A DNA stretch of 64,000 nucleotides from the NCBI RefSeq assembly GCF_018860745.1, contig NZ_JAHKPY010000005.1:1-64000 (forward strand), given 5' to 3'. Below are positions 58,694-64,000 of this stretch, in pieces. The notes under the pieces are model-generated. The model was given only the letters and a program-made list of their open reading frames with translations. It was not told the origin of the DNA and made no database searches. This DNA is from Zobellia uliginosa. Its GTDB lineage: Bacteria > Bacteroidota > Bacteroidia > Flavobacteriales > Flavobacteriaceae. Both the position numbers and the translations under genes were made by a program. Within the stretch, counting starts at the first letter, position 1. Each line of letters opens with the position of its first letter.

Positions 58694-59158
58694 TTAACGC
58701 ATTCGCGGTTTCGATAGATTTCTATCATACATTACAATACTTCCGGCAACAGCAACATTTAGACTTTTTACCGATTTAAAACGGACCAAATGATGCGATT
58801 TTTCGCAAGCCGTATTGGAAAGTCCGTGGTCCTCCGCCCCCAACAGGTAAACGCATCGCCTAAGGTGCTCAAACGTTTCCAAGTCTACTGCATTAGTTGT
58901 CATCTCTACCCCAACCAACATTGCACCTTTAGGTAAATTGGCATAAAACGCCTCAAACGTATCATAATGAAAATAAGGCATTGCCTTAACCGCTTGGTGC
59001 GTATCACTTGCCTGTTTTGCGTACCTATTACCAATAGTGAAGATAAAGCTGGCGCCCAAATTCTGAGCTGTACGCCATAATACCCCTAAATTTTCAGGCG
59101 TTTTCCCATTCTGGATACCAATACCAAAAAACTCATGTTCAAAATTATCAGTGCTCAC
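58694..59158 (-). CDS. SpoU/TrmH-family RNA methyltransferase
   Basis: 154 residues, the minimal SPOUT catalytic domain without an N-terminal RNA-binding extension. SPOUT knot motifs are NLGVLWRTAQNLGASF, LLGAEDHGLSN and KSLNVAVAGSIVMYDR. It methylates a ribose in tRNA or rRNA; the position is not deducible. Its start overlaps the end of the symporter gene by 11 bp. Confidence 0.9.
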   Translation of the reverse strand: MSTDNFEHEFFGIGIQNGKTPENLGVLWRTAQNLGASFIFTIGNRYAKQASDTHQAVKAMPYFHYDTFEAFYANLPKGAMLVGVEMTTNAVDLETFEHLRRCVYLLGAEDHGLSNTACEKSHHLVRFKSVKSLNVAVAGSIVMYDRNLSKPRMR

Positions 59159-60509
59159 TTTTTAACTTCTGAAAATATTTCTTTGCCTCCTTATTCACTT
59201 TTGGTGCCAACAAAAGTACGGCAATCATATTGGGTATGACCATTAAAGCATAGGAAAGATCTATAAGATTCTTGACCAAATCCAATGAAGCCACTGCTGC
59301 AAACACGATCATAATAACAAAATACCAGTTATAAAATTTCCCGATTCTTGCATTGGTCAAAAAAGAAAGGCACTTTACCCCGTAATACGAATAGGTGAAT
59401 AAGGTAGACATGGCAAAAGCGGTAACAATAATCATCAGCAAAACATCGCCATAACCAAAAAGTGTAGTTTCAAAAGCGGACAAGGTCATTACAATGCCAC
59501 TGCCATCCTCTAAATACGCCCCGCTTAAAATTATAACAACAGCGGTAAACGTACACACTAAAATGGTATCTATAAACGGCCCTAGCATAGCTACTAGACC
59601 TTCCTTTATAGGATTATCCGTCTTTGATTGCCCATGGTACATAGGCGCACTACCCAGACCTGCCTCATTGGAAAACATAGCCCGGCGAACCCCTATTATG
59701 ACCAACCCCCAGAATCCACCGGTTACGACCGTCTTAAAGTTCCATGCTTCCGTAATTATCAATTTTAAAGATGGAATAATTTGCGAAGCATTCAAAACCA
59801 TTACCACTACAACGGCAATTAAGTACACCATAACCATAAACGGAACAATGGCAGAGGCCACTTTGGCTATTTTCTCCAATCCGCCAAAAATTACGAAGGA
59901 AGTAACCACCGCCAGTACAACACCAATACATAACTGCCAATTAAAACTACCCATGTCCGCAATTGTTCGGTTAGGTTCCACCACACTCATAAAGGTCTCC
60001 GTAAACTGGTTAGCGGTAAAGACCCCTAAAAACCCGAATAACCCACAGACCGCAAAAAATATAGCCAGAGGCTTTGCCTTTGGCCCTAAACCTTGCGTTA
60101 TATAGTACATGGGGCCTCCTTGCAATTTACCATCTGAATCCGTACTACGGAACATGACGGCCAAACTACACGAGTAAAACTTGATACACATACCGATAAG
60201 CGCCGTAACCCATATCCAAAAAACAACCCCTGGGCCGCCGTCGTGAATAGCAATTGCTACTCCGGATATATTACCCAGACCCACGGTTGCAGCAACAGCT
60301 GCGGACAGGGCCTGAAAGGAGCTTACGTCTCCTTCAGACTTGTCACTATCATACTTACCCGCCGTAATTGCAATGGCGTGGCCAAAGAAGCGGTAGGGTA
60401 AGAACTTGGAATAAAATACCAAAAAAAGTCCCCCACCAATTAGTAAAAGAAACATGGGCCACTCCGTATAAGGCAGTGCGGCGGAAATAAAATCGTTTAT
60501 CGTATCCAT
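59148..60509 (-). CDS. alanine/glycine:cation symporter (AGCS) family
   Basis: 453 residues of hydrophobic helices with family motifs near AAVAATVGLGNISGVAIAI, GGPMYYITQGLGPK and SNEAGLGSAPMYHG. It imports alanine or glycine with sodium. It overlaps the methyltransferase gene by 11 bp. The gene order symporter, methyltransferase, era suggests one transcript. Confidence 0.93.
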   Translation of the reverse strand: MDTINDFISAALPYTEWPMFLLLIGGGLFLVFYSKFLPYRFFGHAIAITAGKYDSDKSEGDVSSFQALSAAVAATVGLGNISGVAIAIHDGGPGVVFWIWVTALIGMCIKFYSCSLAVMFRSTDSDGKLQGGPMYYITQGLGPKAKPLAIFFAVCGLFGFLGVFTANQFTETFMSVVEPNRTIADMGSFNWQLCIGVVLAVVTSFVIFGGLEKIAKVASAIVPFMVMVYLIAVVVVMVLNASQIIPSLKLIITEAWNFKTVVTGGFWGLVIIGVRRAMFSNEAGLGSAPMYHGQSKTDNPIKEGLVAMLGPFIDTILVCTFTAVVIILSGAYLEDGSGIVMTLSAFETTLFGYGDVLLMIIVTAFAMSTLFTYSYYGVKCLSFLTNARIGKFYNWYFVIMIVFAAVASLDLVKNLIDLSYALMVIPNMIAVLLLAPKVNKEAKKYFQKLKSEH

Positions 60510-60585
60510 AAATAGGCTTGCAAGCTCCTAAGGTATGGAATTTGGATATTTTTTAAGGTATGCTTAAAAAGTTTCTGTCCTAAGT

Positions 60586-60617
60586 TTGGTTTTAAGTAAA
60601 AAACAGTTGTATATTTG
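60586..60617 (+). promoter_or_regulatory. promoter of the initiator tRNA gene
   Basis: TTG (60586-60588), 21 nt, then TATATTTG (60610-60617), a full Bacteroidota -33/-7 promoter. Transcription would begin shortly after 60617, 80 bp before the tRNA. Confidence 0.75.
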
Positions 60618-60701
60618 CAGCCCGTTACAAATAGTAGCGCGCCTTTATCTCGTCAGTGTAATGACCTGAAGTTGCAAAACAAGTGAGATAAAAACCCATA
60701 T

Positions 60702-60774
<73 letters not shown>

Positions 60775-60783
60775 CTAACAAAG

Positions 60784-60820
60784 AAGCCATTAGATTGATT
60801 TTCAGTCGGATGGCTTTTTT
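60784..60820 (+). terminator. terminator after tRNA-fMet
   Basis: AAGCCAT (60784-60790) pairs with ATGGCTT (60810-60816), then a T run. Confidence 0.75.
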
Positions 60821-61322
60821 ATTTCCTATATTTTCCCGATTTTCTAACTCCTCTTTTCAATTAGTGAACAATAAAATTGTATCCAATCGGTAACTGAATA
60901 AATTTATTTTGCATAATCCTATACATATTTCCAATTTCTTGAAGAAATACCAACACACCCGTAGTATTAGATAAAATTTAGGGGAAGATGGCCGGTTGTT
61001 CAAAATCTACGAGAAGCTAATAGCGGTGCGGTTGCTCTAAAACCACTAAAAATCAGTAATCTTTACGAATAAAATTATAGTTGTATGCGTAAAAACATAT
61101 ATGATTCTTTGGCATATGTAGCCCTCTTGATAAACCGGTCAGTTTATATGTAGAAGGTCTTTGGGTATTAAGAATCATCTCATGGATTGATATAATTGGT
61201 TTACGCTATGGTAAGATATACTAATATCTTCTGATGAAACAGTCAGAAAAGGGCTTAGTTCTTATTTTAGAGCATTAGTTTTTCACCTTAAGAAATGATA
61301 AACGATTTTTGTACCAAGAACG
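60821..61322. other. 502-bp gene-free stretch between tRNA and zinc-ribbon gene
   Basis: AT-rich, with short imperfect inverted repeats (for example ATAAAC-CGGTCA-GTTTAT at 61130-61147). No ORF or known RNA recognised. It could include recombination or regulatory sites linked to the recombinase, but I cannot support that further. Confidence 0.4.
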
Positions 61323-61703
61323 TTAAGATTTATCCATATAACTTTGCCATTTTACAAGAAGGTATTTGTCCTTACCATTATTCTTGATATTCAAAAACCC
61401 GTATTCATACACAAAAAAATATACATTACCCTGTTTGTTCTTCCAATAATGAGTAAAGAATTTTGGGTTGAATCCTTTAGAAACGATTTCGGTTTTTCGA
61501 ATCGTAGCATATCCAGATTTGTTGTATCTCTTCAATATCTTTCTATTGATCTTTAGTTGCCTATCTACTTTTAGAAAAAAAGGTTCCTCTTTCTGCCTTT
61601 TTTCATATTGATCAATAGACCTACATTTTGAGGAACAAAACCTCTTGTCCGATCTTCCAAATACGGCATGGCCACATATTGGGCATATTTTCTCAGCTAT
61701 CAC
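61323..61703 (-). CDS. zinc-ribbon small protein
   Basis: 126 residues. An N-terminal zinc ribbon (CPICGHAVFGRSDKRFCSSKC, ligands about residues 7, 10, 23 and 27) is followed by a helix-rich basic segment and a C-terminal beta part (GNVYFFVYEYGFLNIKN). I do not recognise a named family. It is divergent from the recombinase gene, with a perfect palindrome between their starts, so the two may be co-regulated, perhaps by this protein. Confidence 0.7.
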   Translation of the reverse strand: MIAEKICPICGHAVFGRSDKRFCSSKCRSIDQYEKRQKEEPFFLKVDRQLKINRKILKRYNKSGYATIRKTEIVSKGFNPKFFTHYWKNKQGNVYFFVYEYGFLNIKNNGKDKYLLVKWQSYMDKS

Positions 61704-61712
61704 AAATAAAAA

Positions 61713-61732
61713 TATATTATACGCATAATATA
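61713..61732. promoter_or_regulatory. candidate operator between zinc-ribbon and recombinase genes
   Basis: Perfect 8-bp inverted repeat TATATTAT-ACGC-ATAATATA, 10 bp from the zinc-ribbon start and 36 bp from the recombinase start. Confidence 0.55.
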
Positions 61733-61767
61733 CTACTAAAAGTTTATAGGGTTACTACACTTGCCCC

Positions 61768-62895
61768 ATGAATTCCGCAAAATCAATAACGCTTTACCAT
61801 TTAATGATTAAAAATCAAAAGATGATCGGTATAAAATTTTCACCGGACAAGCTGATTCAAAACTTAATTAAAGGACTCCCGGACCCAAAATGGAGCACCC
61901 AGTACAACATGGCCTACATATGCAATACAAAGGATAACCTAGGTATATTGTTCCATACATTCAAAGGGGTCGTTTGGATAAACTATAACCGTTTCTTTTC
62001 AAACAGACCTGTTAATACCAGTAATAAAACGGTAGATGTGCAATGGTTCAGAGACCGGATTACCGTACCGGAATATAGACTTTGCCCAGAGGAATACTTA
62101 ATAAAGTTAGAACTGAAACGCTATGCAAATTCTACCGTTAAAACCTATGTTACTTACTTTGAAATGTTCATTAACTACTATAAGGACAGAGCGCTAAAAA
62201 CTCTTGATGAAAGCGATATCAGGGCCTTTCTTCAATTTTTGATTCACAAAGGCGTATCCAACTCTTATCTAAACCAGGTTATCAACTCCATTAAATTCTA
62301 TTATGAAGTTGTACTGGGAATGCCCAATAGATTTTACGAAATAGAACGTCCAAGAAAAGAACATAAACTACCCAAAGTCATTTCAAAAGAGGAAGTAATA
62401 GCTATTATTGAACATACCAACAACTTAAAGCACAGATGTATTGTACAACTTCTGTATGGTTCTGGTTTGCGCCGTAGCGAGCTTTTGAACCTAAAACTAA
62501 ATGATATTGATAGCAAACGAATGCTTATAAGAGTTGAAGTAGCTAAAGGCAATAAAGACCGACTTACTCTTTTATCAAAGAATGCACTCAAAGATTTGAG
62601 GATGTATTTTAAGGAATGGAAGCCTAAAGAATTTCTTTTCGAAGGGCGCAAAGGAGGAAAATATAGCCCAGAAAGTGTAGTACAAATCGTTAAACAAGCG
62701 GCTAATAAAGCAGGTATAAAACAAAATGTGTCACCACATACACTTCGTCATAGTTTTGCTACACATCTTTTAGAATCTAATGTTGACCTTAGGCAGATTC
62801 AAGTACTTTTAGGCCATGGCTCAAGTAAAACAACAGAAATTTACACTCATGTTGCAACAAATACTTTTAAAACAATTAAAAATCCTTTAGATTAG
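61768..62895 (+). CDS. tyrosine recombinase/integrase
   Basis: 375 residues; a later ATG could be the true start. An N-terminal extension (about 1-105) precedes a SAM-like core-binding domain (about 106-195) and the catalytic domain. Catalytic residues are visible: R in GSGLRRSELL, K in VAKGNKDR, HTLRH, the H of LGHGSSKT and Y in YTHV. It resembles XerC and integron integrases, but the extra IntI-specific helix after the K is not apparent. It lies about 1 kb from tRNA-fMet and directly upstream of a gene bracketed by inverted repeats. Confidence 0.9.
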   Translation: MNSAKSITLYHLMIKNQKMIGIKFSPDKLIQNLIKGLPDPKWSTQYNMAYICNTKDNLGILFHTFKGVVWINYNRFFSNRPVNTSNKTVDVQWFRDRITVPEYRLCPEEYLIKLELKRYANSTVKTYVTYFEMFINYYKDRALKTLDESDIRAFLQFLIHKGVSNSYLNQVINSIKFYYEVVLGMPNRFYEIERPRKEHKLPKVISKEEVIAIIEHTNNLKHRCIVQLLYGSGLRRSELLNLKLNDIDSKRMLIRVEVAKGNKDRLTLLSKNALKDLRMYFKEWKPKEFLFEGRKGGKYSPESVVQIVKQAANKAGIKQNVSPHTLRHSFATHLLESNVDLRQIQVLLGHGSSKTTEIYTHVATNTFKTIKNPLD

Positions 62896-62909
62896 AGTTT
62901 ATATAATTG

Positions 62910-62935
62910 GGATATATGTAATTGTACACATATCC
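62910..62935 (+). repeat. hairpin upstream of the bracketed gene
   Basis: GGATATATGT, 6 nt, ACACATATCC: 9 of 10 bases pair. It directly precedes the left 10-bp repeat and could be part of a recombination site. Confidence 0.6.
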
Positions 62936-62939
62936 GTAC

Positions 62940-62949
62940 GTTGTGCTAC
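62940..62949 (+). repeat. left half of the cassette-flanking inverted repeat
   Basis: GTTGTGCTAC, complementary to GTAGCACAAC at 63885-63894. It lies 2 bp before the ATG of the S41-family gene. Confidence 0.8.
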
Positions 62950-62951
62950 AT

Positions 62952-63881
62952 ATGAAAAATCAAATTTTAATCATAATCTCAACATTTCTTTTTCTTACCT
63001 GCACGAAGGAAAACATGGCGGAAACATACCTCAATTCTGCTATTGATATTATGCAAGAAAATTCAATAAAAACTGAAAGTATCAATTGGAAAAACCTAAG
63101 GGATAATGCTAATAAAAATTTGAAAGGTAAACGAACTATCGAAGAAGTATATCCAATAATTGAAAGTACATTAAAAGAATTAGGAGACAATCATAGCTTT
63201 TTCTTACCAAAATCAACTGATTCAATTAAAGCAGAAAGTGAAGGGACGATACCCCAAATTGAAGCTAAAATTTTTAACAAACAAATTGCTTATTTAAAAA
63301 TCCCTGCATTTAATAACGGTGGAAACCTTGCCAGTAGATTTGCCTCAAAAATCCAGAATAAAATAAAAGCTATGGATAAACCTGAAATTAAAGGGTGGAT
63401 TGTAGATTTATCTGAAAATTACGGAGGGAATATGTGGCCAATGTATCTTGGACTAGCCCCACTAATAGGCGAAGGTATTTCAGGATATTTTTTTGATTGG
63501 GAGCAAAACAGCGCAGAATGGAGTTTCAAAAATAACGCTGTGTACAATAAAGAGGATATTAAACTAGAAATTGAAAACTCATACGTGCTAAATAAGACAC
63601 CAACTAAGATTGCTATCTTAACTGGTCAAATGACAGCAAGTTCGGGAGAAGCAATAGTAATAGCATTCAATGGACTTTCTTCTACTAAGTCATTTGGTGA
63701 AAAAACTTTAGGACTATCAACAGGAAACACCGTTTATGAACTAAGTGATGGAGCTAGACTTATTCTTACCACTACAATTATGGCTGATAGGCTAAAAAAC
63801 TTATATGGTGGACAAATTAAGCCTGATGTGCTAACCACTAATCCAAAAGGAAAAGCAATTGAGTGGCTTATGGAAAAGTAA
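62952..63881 (+). CDS. S41-family peptidase-like lipoprotein
   Basis: 309 residues; I chose the ATG at 62952 because it begins a lipoprotein signal (FLFLTC). An earlier in-frame ATG would make the frame run through the flanking repeat. The S41 (C-terminal processing peptidase) fold is seen in IAYLKIPAFNNGG, KGWIVDLSENYGGNMWP and TASSGEAIVIAF, the last with the catalytic Ser. It lacks a PDZ domain. It is bracketed exactly by inverted repeats, 2 bp before the start and 3 bp after the stop. Confidence 0.85.
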   Translation: MKNQILIIISTFLFLTCTKENMAETYLNSAIDIMQENSIKTESINWKNLRDNANKNLKGKRTIEEVYPIIESTLKELGDNHSFFLPKSTDSIKAESEGTIPQIEAKIFNKQIAYLKIPAFNNGGNLASRFASKIQNKIKAMDKPEIKGWIVDLSENYGGNMWPMYLGLAPLIGEGISGYFFDWEQNSAEWSFKNNAVYNKEDIKLEIENSYVLNKTPTKIAILTGQMTASSGEAIVIAFNGLSSTKSFGEKTLGLSTGNTVYELSDGARLILTTTIMADRLKNLYGGQIKPDVLTTNPKGKAIEWLMEK

Positions 63882-63884
63882 TAC

Positions 63885-63894
63885 GTAGCACAAC
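63885..63894 (+). repeat. right half of the cassette-flanking inverted repeat
   Basis: GTAGCACAAC, perfectly complementary to the left copy at 62940-62949, 3 bp after the TAA. Confidence 0.8.
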
Positions 63895-64000
63895 AAAACC
63901 TATAAACAATACGGGCATCGGGCTTAAACGAAAGGTTTGTGTATTTTTATGAGGTCGCGAAATCTTTTGGATTTCGCTTTGACACAAAAAAAGAAAAAAC
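63895..64000 (+). other. structured tail after S41 gene, possible attC-like site
   Basis: After the right repeat come a partly self-complementary segment (near 63895-63940) and a perfect 8-bp hairpin GCGAAATC-TTTTG-GATTTCGC at 63957-63977. The sequence runs off the window, so its far end is not visible. Confidence 0.5.

Noticed and set aside
59494-60105. 203-codon plus-strand frame inside the AGCS symporter gene
   Set aside because: Shadow frame opposite a well-supported membrane-protein gene; composition is typical of an antisense artefact.

Overview
The window looks like chromosomal DNA of a Bacteroidota member of the class Flavobacteriia, probably a marine Flavobacteriaceae. The evidence is a low-GC sequence, a SusC/SusD pair, many lipoproteins with short Cys lipoboxes, GSCFA, DUF4230, DUF4136 and DUF5522 proteins, and Bacteroidota-type -7 promoter boxes (TAnnTTTG). 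Species cannot be fixed from the window alone.

Layout. 0-7.1 kb (minus strand): a beta-barrel porin and a SusC/SusD outer-membrane uptake pair without neighbouring degradative enzymes. 7.3-7.9 kb: ribonuclease HII. 8.0-21.7 kb: the most unusual part. It holds an OmpA-like protein, a secreted protein, a subtilisin-like lipoprotein, a secreted TPR-CHAT (caspase-like) protein, an ECF sigma factor coupled to a membrane anti-sigma-like protein with a TPR tail, and four repeat-rich surface lipoproteins (Ig-like, collagen-like and two tandem kelch propellers). Seven transcription starts here share a two-part motif, GTTAACCTT then 14-16 nt then AACATWAA, which I propose is the promoter of this ECF sigma factor; the sigma gene itself carries it. 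Four near-identical terminators end the lipoprotein units, so each unit is a promoter-gene-terminator cassette.

21.7-43.2 kb: mostly housekeeping and cell-envelope genes. These include lipB, a YqaE-like small protein, lysS, a SLC13 transporter, a large metzincin, a Spy-like protein, MepB, a three-gene operon (PLP deaminase, glucosaminidase, hemL), phenylalanine hydroxylase, a CE15-like esterase and a TPR/GSCFA pair. 43.7-47 kb: a large sensor kinase with a two-component-regulator propeller. 47-60.5 kb: alaS, a LytM/MerR pair, a LemA/TPM membrane operon, an interrupted lipoprotein gene, der, a secreted propeller protein, era, a SpoU methyltransferase and an alanine/sodium symporter.

60.5-64 kb: an initiator tRNA gene, a zinc-ribbon protein divergent from a tyrosine recombinase, and an S41-family lipoprotein gene bracketed exactly by a 10-bp inverted repeat and followed by a structured tail. 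That layout resembles the first cassette of an integron-like array running off the right edge. Five short genes missed by ordinary length cut-offs are listed (16094, 23172, 31766, 37069 and 47066).
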